Shown: positions 7,957 to 18,323, numbered from the stretch's first letter. The stretch: DNA of 64,000 nt from Chitinophaga solisilvae (GCF_009928525.1 NZ_JAABOK010000002.1:310001-374000); one strand, 5' to 3'. Made by a program: numbers and translations. The notes: a model not told the origin generated them from the letters alone.

Positions 7957-10575
7957 CTAACGGACCAGGGTGACGGTGCCTTTTTGCTGAACGGTTTGAT
8001 TGTTAATATCCTGGCCCTGCACTACCCATACGTAGGTACCGAGATTGGCGGGAAGGCCGTTGATATAACCGTCCCAGCCCTTCATGTAGGAGGTGGTGGA
8101 GTACATGAGTTTTCCCCAGCGGTCGTATACCCGGAAGTAATCAATTTTGACGATACCTACCGGAACGGGGCGGAATATGTCGTTCATGCCATCGCCATTG
8201 GGAGAGAAGGCGTTGGGTATATAGATGCCGGGGCCTTTGATAAAACGGACGAAGATATCGTCTTTCCCGGAGCAGCCTTCTTTCGTGTAGGCGGTAACGG
8301 TATACGTGATGTCTTTGTTGGCGGTAGTAACGGGGTTGAATACATCTGTTCTGTTCAGGCCGTCGGAGGGGGTCCAGTCGAAACGTATGCCGCCGCTGGC
8401 CTGCAGCTGGAAGGGCTGGTGCAGCATTACAATAGTATCGTTGCCGGCGAAGGCCGGAACTTTGGGCACTACCCGTACCAATGCGCTGGCGGTTACCGGT
8501 TTGGGGCATCCCAGTGTATCCGTTACCGTTACCGTGTAAAGCGTGGTATCCGGCGGATGCGCTATGGTGACAGCGGAAGACGGCTGATCGATATAGAATG
8601 ACGGCGACCATCGGTAGTAAGCGCCGCCGGTGGCCCGCAGCGTGACCGGGGTACCGAAGCAGATAGTTGTGTCAGGTGCTGCAGTAGGCCTGGGAGGATC
8701 CACTACCCGGAGCGTAACCGTATCGGCAGACTGACATCTGCCCAGGGTAGCTTTTATCTCATAGGACTGCTGCGGGGGAGCGGGTGTAACAAGGGCATCT
8801 GCCGTATTGCTGATAACTGTATTACTGCTGATATGCCTCCAGCGGAAGGCGTATTTATCATCCGCCTGGGAGCGGAGATGTATTTCATCGCCGGTGCAGA
8901 CAGTGGAGTCGTCGATCGTATGCACAAGGATAGTATCCTTTACATCAATGTGTACCGTTTTTTCATTTGTACATTGCTGTCTGTCAGTAAACACGACAGT
9001 GTAACTGGTATCCTGGCGCGGAAAAACAACCGGGTTGGGAGTAGTGGGATTTAGTATCCTGTAATTGTCGGGGGACCATTTGAAAGTGCCGGGCAGATTG
9101 CTCTGCGCCCACATTTGCAGGCTGTCCCGGAAGCAGAGTAACGTATCTCCGATAGCGAGAAAGGGCGGCTTGTCATAAATGGTGACCGGATGGGCGATTG
9201 TTTTTTCGCAACCTACCGTAGAGCGCAGGAAGAGCTGTACATTATAGGTGCCGGGAGCTTTATACTGGTATTGTGGTGACTTCACATTGGTCGTATCACC
9301 GTTGCCGAAGTCCCAGTGGTAATATTCGACGGAGCCCCTGTCAATCCGTGTTATATCCGGAATAAACGTGGTGGGCCTTTGCATACATGCGCCGGCAGAT
9401 GTAAACTCCGGATCGAACCTCGGATATACGAAGGCGGTAGCGATGGCGCTGTCGCCGCAGTTACTGTCTTTGTCTACGTACAGAATAACCTTATAGGTAC
9501 CTTCTCTGGTATAGGTATGTTGCAGCGGCGCTTTGCTGTTGGTCAGCAGGGTAGTGCCATCGCCGAAATCCCAGAAGTAGGGTTTGCCATCGGTACTGGT
9601 GTTGAGGAAGGTGATGGTTAAACTGCTGCAGTCGGCATACTTCTCCGGCATGGCGGCATTCACCAGTTTTACGCAGCTGGTAACGTTCACATGGAAGTCT
9701 TTCCGCAGTGTTCCTATCTTCACGCCGTTCCTGAATTCGTTGACGCATACGGTGACCACATATTTACCTGCCGCCGGCGCGATGCCGGAGATGATGCCGG
9801 TTCTGGGATCTATTTTCACTTTGGGTCCCAGCGGCGACTGGCCGTTGAAAGGGTTATTGTAGGAAACAAAATTATAGGGCGGAGATACGGATACGGGGGG
9901 GATGCCTGACTGGTCGGTAAGCTGACCTCCTTTGTAGGCATCGCAGAATTCATAGGAAAGACTGTCGGCGTCCGGATCGGAGGCGGAGAAGTCGTAGGTG
10001 AATTTTTTATCGGCGCAGACCAGCGTCGCTTCTTCTTTATTGAAGGCGGGGCTGGAGTTGTGGCCGGTAGCAATGGCGTTTGTTCCGGGGATTTCGGTAA
10101 AGTAGGTAGCGCCGGTGCCCCGGTCATTGGAGCCTGGAATAGGATCGGAGAGAATATTGACCATGAAGGCGTCGCGGCAGCAGCTCTGGAAGGAGATCGT
10201 ATAGCCTTCCGCGTTAACCGGCAGGTTTATAATGGTTTCGTAGGTGCCTACCTGGAAGCATACCCTTGGCGGGTTGATGATGCAGGGATCAATCTGTGCG
10301 AGGGTTTTTACTTCAAAGCCGGAGCGGTTGATGAGGTAGCTGGAAACGAAGCTGTTATCTTTTTTATCGAAGGAGGCAAGGTAAATGGCAGGGGGCATTT
10401 CTGCGATGCGTTCGCCGCTTTCGCAGATGCGGTATAGCTTCAGTGTTACCTGATAGCTGGCAGTGTTACCGGTTTTGGAGAGAAAACGGTAAAATACTTG
10501 TCCGCCTATAATGTGACTACCCTGCGCCTGCAGGGAAAACACCAGGCATATTACTATGAAAAGTAATTTTCTCAC
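7957..10575 (-). CDS. Large PKD-domain surface protein with CHU_C sorting domain
   Basis: An 872-residue paralogue of the 5856-7778 protein. Signal peptide residues 1-19, then SHIIGGQVFYRFL and the same N-terminal domain (VTLKLYR). Several PKD-like modules follow (KPYFWDFGDGTTLL, YHWDFGNGDTTN, then Ig-like segments TFKWSPDNY, AFRWRHISS, YYRWSPSFY). The C-terminus is a CHU_C domain (NAFSPNGDGMNDIF, VYDRWGKLMYS, QQKGTVTLVR). Secreted by T9SS. It has about 230 more residues of repeats than its neighbour, consistent with duplication followed by repeat expansion. It starts 33 bases after the alpha/beta hydrolase stop and may be in the same transcript. Confidence 0.88.
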   Translation of the reverse strand: MRKLLFIVICLVFSLQAQGSHIIGGQVFYRFLSKTGNTASYQVTLKLYRICESGERIAEMPPAIYLASFDKKDNSFVSSYLINRSGFEVKTLAQIDPCIINPPRVCFQVGTYETIINLPVNAEGYTISFQSCCRDAFMVNILSDPIPGSNDRGTGATYFTEIPGTNAIATGHNSSPAFNKEEATLVCADKKFTYDFSASDPDADSLSYEFCDAYKGGQLTDQSGIPPVSVSPPYNFVSYNNPFNGQSPLGPKVKIDPRTGIISGIAPAAGKYVVTVCVNEFRNGVKIGTLRKDFHVNVTSCVKLVNAAMPEKYADCSSLTITFLNTSTDGKPYFWDFGDGTTLLTNSKAPLQHTYTREGTYKVILYVDKDSNCGDSAIATAFVYPRFDPEFTSAGACMQRPTTFIPDITRIDRGSVEYYHWDFGNGDTTNVKSPQYQYKAPGTYNVQLFLRSTVGCEKTIAHPVTIYDKPPFLAIGDTLLCFRDSLQMWAQSNLPGTFKWSPDNYRILNPTTPNPVVFPRQDTSYTVVFTDRQQCTNEKTVHIDVKDTILVHTIDDSTVCTGDEIHLRSQADDKYAFRWRHISSNTVISNTADALVTPAPPQQSYEIKATLGRCQSADTVTLRVVDPPRPTAAPDTTICFGTPVTLRATGGAYYRWSPSFYIDQPSSAVTIAHPPDTTLYTVTVTDTLGCPKPVTASALVRVVPKVPAFAGNDTIVMLHQPFQLQASGGIRFDWTPSDGLNRTDVFNPVTTANKDITYTVTAYTKEGCSGKDDIFVRFIKGPGIYIPNAFSPNGDGMNDIFRPVPVGIVKIDYFRVYDRWGKLMYSTTSYMKGWDGYINGLPANLGTYVWVVQGQDINNQTVQQKGTVTLVR

Positions 10576-10608
10576 AATGGACAGTTTTGGTTGATATACC
10601 GGGCAAAC

Positions 10609-11400
10609 CTATTTCTGGCAAAAAGCTATAAACTGTTGCAGTATTACGTTTGAGGCTTCATATACTTCCCACATACCCATGTGGCCAACGCCATCGAATA
10701 TATGAATGCTGCTGATACGGGGTAACGTAATCTGTGGAATAATCAATTCCGGCGGAACGGCATTATCGTCTTTTCCTACGATAAACAACACCGGAACGGT
10801 GACACTTTTTAATATTTCCCTGCGGTCGGGCCGGGCCATCATTGCTTCGTACCAGGCAATGAGTGAAGGCGTGGGGCAAGGGAGGCACAGCTGTACGTAT
10901 GCGTCTACACGATCTGGCTGCGCTGTTTTGAACGACGGGCTGAACATGCTGGGCAATGTCTGCCGCAGGAATGTTTCGCTGCCGTACTGCTGCATTAATT
11001 TAATGGACTTGATACGTCCTTCTTTTTTCTCGTCGCTGTCTGCAGTAGCGGTGGAATGAAATAGTCCAAGTCCCTGCAGGAGCTGCGGATATTTTTCTGC
11101 CAGTGCCAGTGCTATATAACCGCCCATGGAGTGACCAATGATAACGGCCTTGCTGATACCTTCTGCTAACAGGATCGCGTATACGTAGTCTGCCATTTCC
11201 TCCATGGTAGGAGGGCTTGTCAGCGGAACGTCAGCGGTACCGGGCAGATCAGGGGTGATGATTCTGTATCGGTCCTTGAGGTAAGCCTGTTGTATTTCCC
11301 ATATACTACCGTTCTCTGCAAAACCATGAATGAGCACTGCCACGGGGCCTGTACCTTCATCATAGTAGCTATGGGTTCCGTTATTGATTGTTTTCCGCAT
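10609..11400 (-). CDS. Alpha/beta hydrolase
   Basis: A 263-residue cytoplasmic hydrolase of the alpha/beta fold. HGFAENGSIW is the oxyanion-hole HG motif, GHSMGG carries the nucleophilic Ser, GKDDNAVP the acidic residue region and GVGHMGMWE the catalytic His. Probably an esterase or C-C bond hydrolase; the substrate is unknown. Its start overlaps the end of lnt by 20 bases, so translation is probably coupled. Confidence 0.85.
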   Translation of the reverse strand: MRKTINNGTHSYYDEGTGPVAVLIHGFAENGSIWEIQQAYLKDRYRIITPDLPGTADVPLTSPPTMEEMADYVYAILLAEGISKAVIIGHSMGGYIALALAEKYPQLLQGLGLFHSTATADSDEKKEGRIKSIKLMQQYGSETFLRQTLPSMFSPSFKTAQPDRVDAYVQLCLPCPTPSLIAWYEAMMARPDRREILKSVTVPVLFIVGKDDNAVPPELIIPQITLPRISSIHIFDGVGHMGMWEVYEASNVILQQFIAFCQK

Positions 11401-12988
11401 GTCTTACGCCGGGAATAAATCGTGAAACAAAAGCATGTACGATTAACAAGATACAAAATATTATAGCACCCTTTGAAATGAGATCGCCATTTTTTACATA
11501 GAACGTATAATTATACCGGGGAGTTACATTGGCATTAATAACGCCTTCTTTCCAGTAGGGAAGCGGCTGGTAAACATTTCCGGCGGGATCAATCACGGCG
11601 GAAATGCCGGTGTTGGCGCTGCGGGCCACCCACCGCCGCGTTTCTATGGCACGGATCCTGGCATACTGCAGGTGCTGACGGTGGCCTTCCGTATTACCCC
11701 ACCAGCCATCGTTGGTGATGACAACCAGCAGGTTAGCGCCTTCTTTCACACCTGCTCCCACATAGTTGCTGAAAACGGATTCATAGCAGATGGTGGGAAA
11801 AACATTGATACTGTCTGCCGGATTGGTAAGCAGCCGTGCAGCCGGGGTGCGCCCATAGCTGCCGCTGATGCCGCCGAAATCCAGCGCCAGTGTTTTCAGA
11901 AAGGAAAAGTACCGTACATATGGTGTTAATTCTACGCCGGGTACCAGTTCATATTTATGGTATATCTGAATATGCTGTGAGGTATCAATCTGTAGGGCCG
12001 TATTATAAGGTTCCCAGGGAGTGCCGTCCTGCATGTAGCGGGCGGAGGCTGGCACTTCATCCGTGGGATTGTATTGTTTCATGGTAACGGCGCCGGTGAT
12101 CAGCCGTGCTTTTGGGTATTGGCGCAACATGTCGCGGATAGCCATAATTTCCGGCTGGTAGTTGAGCTGAGATTCCCATGCGCCGGCAGGAAACAGGGCG
12201 GTTTCAGGCCAGATGATGTAGCGGGTATTGCTGTCAGCTTTTTCGTTGGTTAGGCGGATAAATTTCCCGAGCTGCTGCTGTGCGGTATTATCCGTGAATT
12301 TCTCATCGTAGGGATCTATGTTGGGCTGAACAATGACCACGCCGGTATGATGCGCCGGGTTGTCCGGTGAAGGACGCAGCACAGCGGAAATCAGTAGCGG
12401 GATGACTATGATGGCTGCAGGTTTCCATATTTCGTAGCGTAGGATCTGCGCAATGGAAAGATCGTATATGCGTGCCCGTTTCCATACCTGGTAAATGGCG
12501 ATATTGGCCAGCAGCACCCATAACGTACCACCGCTTACACCGGTAAATTCATACCATTGTATCCATCCGGGACGGCCGGCAAAGGCATTGCCCAGCACCA
12601 GCCAGGGCCAGCTGAGTTCCCAGGTCTGATGGATATATTCAAACGTCAGCCAGTAAACGATCAGCGCGAAGTAAGACATCATTTCAGGAAGTCTTTTCCG
12701 TGTGTTTTTATAGGCGAGCCAGGGAATGCTCATCAGCAGGGCGTTGAATGAATTGGCAAACACGCCGCTGGCAGGAAGGGTGGTATTGCCTACCCACCAG
12801 GTAGTTGCCACATTCCATAATAACAGGGAAAGAAAAACCAGTCCGAAATATTTTGTGCGGTGACGTACTTTTTCTGTGATATACAGTAACGGAAGAAATC
12901 CCAGGAAGATTAACGGCGTAACAGGCATGGTAGGCCATGCCAGCCAAAGCAGCACACTACTGAGTACACATAAAAGTAAATTCTTCAT
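11381..12988 (-). CDS. lnt: Apolipoprotein N-acyltransferase
   Basis: A 535-residue inner-membrane enzyme that adds the third acyl chain to lipoproteins. Several membrane helices occupy roughly residues 1-200, then a nitrilase-type domain. The catalytic triad is visible: Glu in WPETALFP, Lys in YHKYELVPGVE, Cys in ICYESVF. A final helix lies near the C-terminus (IIFCILLIVHAFV). Length is usual for Lnt (about 510-540). Lnt fits the many lipoproteins expected in this cell type. Confidence 0.93.
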   Translation of the reverse strand: MKNLLLCVLSSVLLWLAWPTMPVTPLIFLGFLPLLYITEKVRHRTKYFGLVFLSLLLWNVATTWWVGNTTLPASGVFANSFNALLMSIPWLAYKNTRKRLPEMMSYFALIVYWLTFEYIHQTWELSWPWLVLGNAFAGRPGWIQWYEFTGVSGGTLWVLLANIAIYQVWKRARIYDLSIAQILRYEIWKPAAIIVIPLLISAVLRPSPDNPAHHTGVVIVQPNIDPYDEKFTDNTAQQQLGKFIRLTNEKADSNTRYIIWPETALFPAGAWESQLNYQPEIMAIRDMLRQYPKARLITGAVTMKQYNPTDEVPASARYMQDGTPWEPYNTALQIDTSQHIQIYHKYELVPGVELTPYVRYFSFLKTLALDFGGISGSYGRTPAARLLTNPADSINVFPTICYESVFSNYVGAGVKEGANLLVVITNDGWWGNTEGHRQHLQYARIRAIETRRWVARSANTGISAVIDPAGNVYQPLPYWKEGVINANVTPRYNYTFYVKNGDLISKGAIIFCILLIVHAFVSRFIPGVRHAENNQ

Positions 12989-13720
12989 GTAAGATGGATT
13001 ACGAATGAGCCAATGCGTTGAAACGCAGCGAAGATAAGGAAAGTAGCTTCGCCATTACAGCCGTTTTAAGGAGTTAACCGGATAGTAAGACAGTCGCAGC
13101 CTGCCTGCCGGCCTTCTCCGGTAAATTAATATTTTTAAACTCTTTGGAAAGTTTAACAATTATTTATAACTTGGTTTCCTGAAAACAATAGCTCGTAATA
13201 CCACAAATCAGTAACAGTAAGAATATCTTTTGGAAATAATCATTATCATTAAACTTATTGCCAATATCATCATCTAAATCAAAAATTACATCTAAAATCT
13301 AAATCTGTTCCAGGGGAAGTTCTTGTTTAAAACAACAATGCCAACCGGTTAGAAGCAGTTATTCTATATCACCAAATAGTTCACACCGGATTAATTTTAC
13401 TCGTTAACGGGAAACAATTTTGCCAGCTTTTGCTTATGGGTGGCTGATTCCCGAACTTTTATATATAACATTTCAGGTATCATCAGACTCGTGCAATGAT
13501 GTTACAGGGATTGCTATGCCTGAAATCAACTGAAACTAACACAAAACACTTTCAAGCTTATGATCGGAAAAACAGTAGTCCAGCAAGAGTAATATCCCAT
13601 ACCAGACTGAAACCGGAGAGGTGTTTGCCAACGAATTGCTTATGGGGTACTTCTCTTCAGAAATACACTTTTGAAACGTCATACTAAAAATCTGAATCTC
13701 TTACAAAATCTGAAATCGCA
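12989..13720. other. Long divergent intergenic region lnt / susC
   Basis: 732 bases without a convincing gene. The first 65 bases hold a decayed palindrome remnant (12997-13052). The rest is A/T-rich and contains no clear TAnnTTTG box with a paired -33 box that I can defend, although a leader of a few hundred bases for susC is likely. A 63-residue frame at 13496-13687 looks non-coding. Confidence 0.6.
12997..13052. repeat. Decayed remnant of the heptamer palindrome family
   Basis: GATTACGAATGAG at 12997-13009, GCAGCGAAGAT at 13025-13035 and CTTCGC at 13047-13052 are all pieces of the repeat family, but no matching right outer arm exists. It sits in a divergent junction next to lnt. Confidence 0.5.
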
Positions 13721-16700
13721 ATGAAAAAAGGATTATTCCTGTGGCTGTTCATGGCCATCAGTGTTGTGCAAGCCTTTGCACAGTCGCGCACTGTTACCGG
13801 TAAAGTGACTGATGCTAAAGACGGTACTCCTTTACCCGGAGTAAACGTGTTGCTGAAAGGTACTTCCAAAGGCACCATTGCCGGTGCTGATGGTACCTTC
13901 AAAATCGAGGTTCCCAGTGGTGGAACACTCGTATTTTCTTTTGTAGGTTATACCAATCAGACCATAACGCCGGAAGGCAACGGCCCCATTAGCGTGGTGC
14001 TGCAATCCGGTAACAAATCCCTGAACGAGCTGGTGGTAACAGCGCTGGGTATCAAACGTGATAAACGCACGCTGACCTACGCTACCCAGGAAGTGAAAGG
14101 TGCTTCAATTGTGGAAGCGAAGCAGAATAACATGGTGAACGCCCTCGCTGGTAAAGTAGCCGGTGTGCAGATCACCAACTCCAGCGGTATGCCCGGAAGC
14201 TCCGCCAGGATTGTGATCCGCGGTACTACTTCCCTGACAGGTGAGAACCAGGCGCTGATGGTAATCGACGGTGTACCTATGGATAATACCGAAGCCGGTA
14301 ATCCGGATGGTGCGCTGAGTGCCGGCGGTACCGTGAACAGAGCCAGTGATATTGACCCTAACATCATCGAAAGCATCAACGTACTGAAAGGTGCTGCCGC
14401 AACTGCCTTATACGGTTCTGCTGCTGCAAGGGGCGCTATCATCATCACCACCAAAAATGGTCTGGGCGGTAATAAAAATGGTAAACCAACCGTTTCCGTA
14501 AGTTCCAGCTACTCTTTCGAAAATCCTATCCTGCCTAAGTTCCAGGAAAAGTATGCGCAAGGTACAGGTGGTGTTTATTACAACGGAGAGAATAAAAAAA
14601 CCTCTTTATCCTGGGGGCCGGCTATTGATGGTCTGACTGATAATGGTAAACCTGTGCAGAAACGTAATAATGTAAAGGATTTCTTCAAAACAGGCCACAC
14701 TACAGATAACAACATATCTGTAAGTGGGTATTCAGATAATTCCAACTATCTTGTTTCGTACTCTTTCCTGAAAACAGATGGTACTATGCCTGCAACAGAT
14801 TATTCCAGGCATTCACTCTTTACTAAATACACTACAAAACTGACGAAGAACTTACAGCTGACAACTCAGTTTAGCTTTATTTCTTCTGACAACCACCGTT
14901 TACCGGAAGGTAATGCCCTGGCTAATCCGCTGTGGACAATATACTCAGCGCCTATTTCCTGGGATCCGTTTCCTATCACTAATCCTGATGGTACACAGCG
15001 TGTATTCCGTGCTTCCCGTAACAATCCTTATTGGGCAGTAGAAAATGTCGGATTGCGGGATAGAACAAACCGTATTATTCCTGTGATTAACCTGAGCTAT
15101 AATCCGCTCCCGTGGTTGACGATTACTGAAAGACTCGGTGCGGATATGTATGTGAATAATCTGGACTATCATGAAAATACTGGTGTAATCGGATCTACCA
15201 ATGAAGGTGGTAAATTATGGACAAGACAAAATCAATTCCAGCAGTTCAATAATGACCTGATGATCCAGGCCAGAAAGAATTTTGGTGAAGATTGGTCTAC
15301 AGATATCGTACTGGGTAACAATATACTGAGCAATTACAGCAACACTGCTTATCAACAGGGAGTAGAGTTACTGACACCAGGCCTGTATACCATTTCCAAT
15401 ACCAACAGCATAAGCGCAGACTATGACTACTATAAGAAGCGCAAAGTTGGGTTTTATGCTCAGGCTAACGTAGAGTTCAGGAAAATGTTGACTTTAGCGT
15501 TGACAGGGCGTTATGACGGATCTTCTGTGTTATCAAAAGATGAGCAGTTCTATCCTTACGGTTCTATCAGCGGTGGATTTGTATTTACGGAAGCGCTTGG
15601 AATGTCTTCCAACAAGATCCTCAATTTCGGTAAAATCCGTGCGTCATATGCATCAGTAGGTAATGACAATGTGGCTTCGTATTCACTGAACAATCCTTAT
15701 GTTCACAATGCCATCGGGAATATTCAATTACCGTTTAACGGCGCTAATGGTTTCCAGTTAACTACTAACTATGCATATCCATTACGTAACGAAAAGGTAA
15801 CTGAGTTTGAGGTAGGCCTGGAAACAAAATTCTTTCAGAACAGGGCATCACTGGATGTCAGCTATTTTGATAAGAAAAGTAAAGACCTGCTGACAACCGG
15901 TACTCCGATTTCCGGTGCTACAGGTTTTGCTTCCGCCACGCTTAATGCCGGTAATATGACCAATAAGGGTGTGGAAGTGGTTTTAGGTGTAACTCCGATT
16001 AAAACCAGGAACCTTACATGGGATATCAACGTGAATTATACCAGAATTAAGAATGAAGTTACTTTTCTGGGTAATAACCTGAACTCCCTGTTTTTTGCCG
16101 GGTTTACGCACCCAGGTATTTATGCATTTGCTAATCAGCCGTATGGCGTAATACTTGGAACCAGCTATATCCGTAATGAGCAAGGTCAATTGTTACTGGA
16201 TGATGATGGTTATCCACAGGTAGGCGATAAATCTATTCCCATTGGTAACGTAACACCAAATTGGCTGGGAGGTGTTACCAGCACACTCACATACAAAGCA
16301 CTTACTTTCAGTTTTACTATCGATCATAAAAACGGTGGCGATATCCTGAACCTGGACAATTACTACCTGTATACTTACGGTACGCCAAAAGCAACTGAAA
16401 ACAGAGGTAGTACCAAAGTTTTTGAAGGTATTATCGAAAGCACACAGAAAGTAAATGATAAAGCAGTTGTGCTGGATGAAAACTACTATAGAAATATTTA
16501 TTCAGCTGTTGATGAAAGTTCTATTGAAGATGGCTCTTATCTGAAGTTAAGACAGGTGTCATTAGGTTATAACTTCGGAACGATGGTAAAAAACACACCA
16601 TTCAAATCACTTGTACTGAATGTAACCGGTACCAATTTTATCCTGCATAAAAACTACACCGGATCTGATCCTGAAGTGAGCCTGAATGGTAGCGGAAATG

Positions 16701-16771
16701 GTCAGGGATTCGGCAACTTCATGGTGCCATCCAATCATAACATTATCATTGGATTAAAAGCAACCTTCTAG
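13721..16771 (+). CDS. susC: SusC/RagA-family TonB-linked outer-membrane protein
   Basis: A 1016-residue outer-membrane transporter. Residues 1-20 are a signal peptide (AFAQ), residues about 22-110 the carboxypeptidase-regulatory-like domain (VTGKVTDAKDGTPLPGV), followed by the hallmark stretch LNELVVTALGIKRDKRTLTY and a plug with VIRGTTSLTGENQ, VIDGVPMDN and INVLKGAAATALYGSAAARG (separate pieces). The remainder is a large barrel ending GLKATF. Together with the adjacent SusD-like lipoprotein it would import an oligosaccharide or peptide. No glycoside hydrolase, peptidase or ECF/anti-sigma pair adjoins it, so the ligand is unknown. The gene symbol denotes the family only. Confidence 0.95.
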   Translation: MKKGLFLWLFMAISVVQAFAQSRTVTGKVTDAKDGTPLPGVNVLLKGTSKGTIAGADGTFKIEVPSGGTLVFSFVGYTNQTITPEGNGPISVVLQSGNKSLNELVVTALGIKRDKRTLTYATQEVKGASIVEAKQNNMVNALAGKVAGVQITNSSGMPGSSARIVIRGTTSLTGENQALMVIDGVPMDNTEAGNPDGALSAGGTVNRASDIDPNIIESINVLKGAAATALYGSAAARGAIIITTKNGLGGNKNGKPTVSVSSSYSFENPILPKFQEKYAQGTGGVYYNGENKKTSLSWGPAIDGLTDNGKPVQKRNNVKDFFKTGHTTDNNISVSGYSDNSNYLVSYSFLKTDGTMPATDYSRHSLFTKYTTKLTKNLQLTTQFSFISSDNHRLPEGNALANPLWTIYSAPISWDPFPITNPDGTQRVFRASRNNPYWAVENVGLRDRTNRIIPVINLSYNPLPWLTITERLGADMYVNNLDYHENTGVIGSTNEGGKLWTRQNQFQQFNNDLMIQARKNFGEDWSTDIVLGNNILSNYSNTAYQQGVELLTPGLYTISNTNSISADYDYYKKRKVGFYAQANVEFRKMLTLALTGRYDGSSVLSKDEQFYPYGSISGGFVFTEALGMSSNKILNFGKIRASYASVGNDNVASYSLNNPYVHNAIGNIQLPFNGANGFQLTTNYAYPLRNEKVTEFEVGLETKFFQNRASLDVSYFDKKSKDLLTTGTPISGATGFASATLNAGNMTNKGVEVVLGVTPIKTRNLTWDINVNYTRIKNEVTFLGNNLNSLFFAGFTHPGIYAFANQPYGVILGTSYIRNEQGQLLLDDDGYPQVGDKSIPIGNVTPNWLGGVTSTLTYKALTFSFTIDHKNGGDILNLDNYYLYTYGTPKATENRGSTKVFEGIIESTQKVNDKAVVLDENYYRNIYSAVDESSIEDGSYLKLRQVSLGYNFGTMVKNTPFKSLVLNVTGTNFILHKNYTGSDPEVSLNGSGNGQGFGNFMVPSNHNIIIGLKATF

Positions 16772-16792
16772 TAGAAACAAAAAGAAATTATC

Positions 16793-18205
16793 ATGAGAAG
16801 ATTATATATAGCCGCATCATTAATTTGCACTGCGCTATTGGGCGTTACAGGATGTAAAAAATTCCTGGATGTGAATACGGATCCCAACAACCCGATTAGC
16901 GTCTCTGAGAAACTCATACTGCCTCCTGTTATTCTTACTACAACAACGCAGGTAGTTGGCGGGTATAATGGTACCGTTGCTGCTTTTTGGACGCAACAGT
17001 TGTCACTTAACCAGGAGGCTCCGCACCTGGAGTCCTACAGGATAGTTTCCAATGATGTCGATAATACCTGGACATTTTTTATCTATCCTAATGCGCTGAA
17101 GAACCTTCAGGTTATGATGGACCAGGCTGCCAGTGTAGGCCATAATGAATATGTAGCCATTGGTAAGACCCTGACAGCTTTTAATCTGGCAATATTAACG
17201 GACGTATGGGGAAGCGTTCCCTATTCTGAAGCATTTAAGGTACCGGAGAATATCAAGCCTAAATACGACAGCCAGGAATCTATTTACCGTAATATACAGC
17301 AACTGCTGGATGAAGCATTGGTAGCATTAGATAAACCAGCCAGTGGTATTAAACCCGGAAATGATGATCTGATCTATCAGGGTGATATGGCTAAATGGAA
17401 GAGCTTCATTTATACGCTGAAAGCACGGTTTTATCTCCGTCTTTCCAATGCTCCTGGCCGTACACCTGCCCTACAGGCAGACAGCGCCCTGAAAGCATTG
17501 GCTAAAGGTGGTTTTACCAGTAACGGTCAGAATGCATCTGTACAATATCAGAACGCTGCTCAGAAGGAAAACCCCTGGTTTAAAAATGCTGAATCCGGAC
17601 AGGGTGGTCTTGTTATGGGACAAACATTTATCAACTTCCTGAAAGCTACTGCTGACCCACGTTTACCAATCATCTCAACCACAGATGCCAGCGGAGTGAA
17701 TTATGTCGGCAAAATGAACGGTGCAAAAACCGTAGGTGACTATATGACACTTTCCCGCATCAATAGTTTCTATGGCAGTGAAGGCTCCGCCCTTTATCTG
17801 ACAACTTATGCCGAGGCACTTTTTATCAAAGCAGAAGCTACCTTCATTATGTCTGGTGCAGCAGCGGCAGAACCAATTTATAAAGAAGCTATTGCAGCAC
17901 ACATGAATATGCTGGGTGTTGCTACGGGAGCAGCTCAGGCTTACATTAACAGCAGACCTGCCCTCACCGCAGCTAACGCACTGGAACAAATCATCTACGA
18001 AAAATACGTAGCCAACTTCCTCTCCATCGAAACATACAACGACTGGAGACGCACAGGTTTCCCTAAACTGAGCCTGGCTGAAAATGCCTTCGTAAACTAC
18101 ATTCCGCGCAGGTGGCCTTATCCTTCCAACGAAGAAATAGCCAATCCGCAACCGGAACACAAAAGCACCAGCATTGCTACCCGCGTATGGTGGGACACCA
18201 AGTAA
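16793..18205 (+). CDS. susD: SusD/RagB-family lipoprotein
   Basis: A 470-residue surface lipoprotein with lipobox VTGC (Cys21) followed by KKFLDVNTDPNNP, the usual SusD-like start. The helical TPR-like scaffold is suggested by repeated Ala/Leu-rich helices; AEALFIKAEA and YEKYVANFLSIETYNDWRRTG are typical of the SusD-like type 2 group. It caps the SusC barrel and captures ligand. It starts 21 bases after susC and is plainly in the same operon. The stop codon lies in the first bases of palindrome E4. Confidence 0.93.
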   Translation: MRRLYIAASLICTALLGVTGCKKFLDVNTDPNNPISVSEKLILPPVILTTTTQVVGGYNGTVAAFWTQQLSLNQEAPHLESYRIVSNDVDNTWTFFIYPNALKNLQVMMDQAASVGHNEYVAIGKTLTAFNLAILTDVWGSVPYSEAFKVPENIKPKYDSQESIYRNIQQLLDEALVALDKPASGIKPGNDDLIYQGDMAKWKSFIYTLKARFYLRLSNAPGRTPALQADSALKALAKGGFTSNGQNASVQYQNAAQKENPWFKNAESGQGGLVMGQTFINFLKATADPRLPIISTTDASGVNYVGKMNGAKTVGDYMTLSRINSFYGSEGSALYLTTYAEALFIKAEATFIMSGAAAAEPIYKEAIAAHMNMLGVATGAAQAYINSRPALTAANALEQIIYEKYVANFLSIETYNDWRRTGFPKLSLAENAFVNYIPRRWPYPSNEEIANPQPEHKSTSIATRVWWDTK

Positions 18206-18323
18206 TTTCATTTAGTTATTTGATTATTTGAGATATTGAATAAAAAGAAGAAGCCCCCTGAGCATATCAGGGGGCTTCTTCTTTTTATTCAATATCTCAA
18301 ATAATCAAATAACTAAATGAAAT
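18205..18323. repeat. Intergenic palindrome E4, bidirectional terminator-like
   Basis: A perfect or nearly perfect inverted repeat filling the whole space between the susD stop (18203-18205) and the guaB stop (complement of 18324-18326). Outer arms: ATTTCATTTAGTTATTTG, ATTATTTGAGATATTG. Centre: AAAAAGAAGAAGCCCCCTGA and its complement around a 5-base loop. The GC-rich stem with flanking A and T tracts is a bidirectional intrinsic terminator. The centre is unlike the GCGAAGAT core. Confidence 0.95.

Noticed and set aside
7954..8601. 215-residue plus-strand frame opposite the CHU_C domain of the 7957-10575 gene
   Set aside because: Gly/Val-rich mirror of a clear CHU_C domain.
13496..13687. 63-residue frame in the susC leader region
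   Set aside because: Mixed composition, no signal peptide or family likeness, ends 33 bases before susC; more likely untranslated leader.
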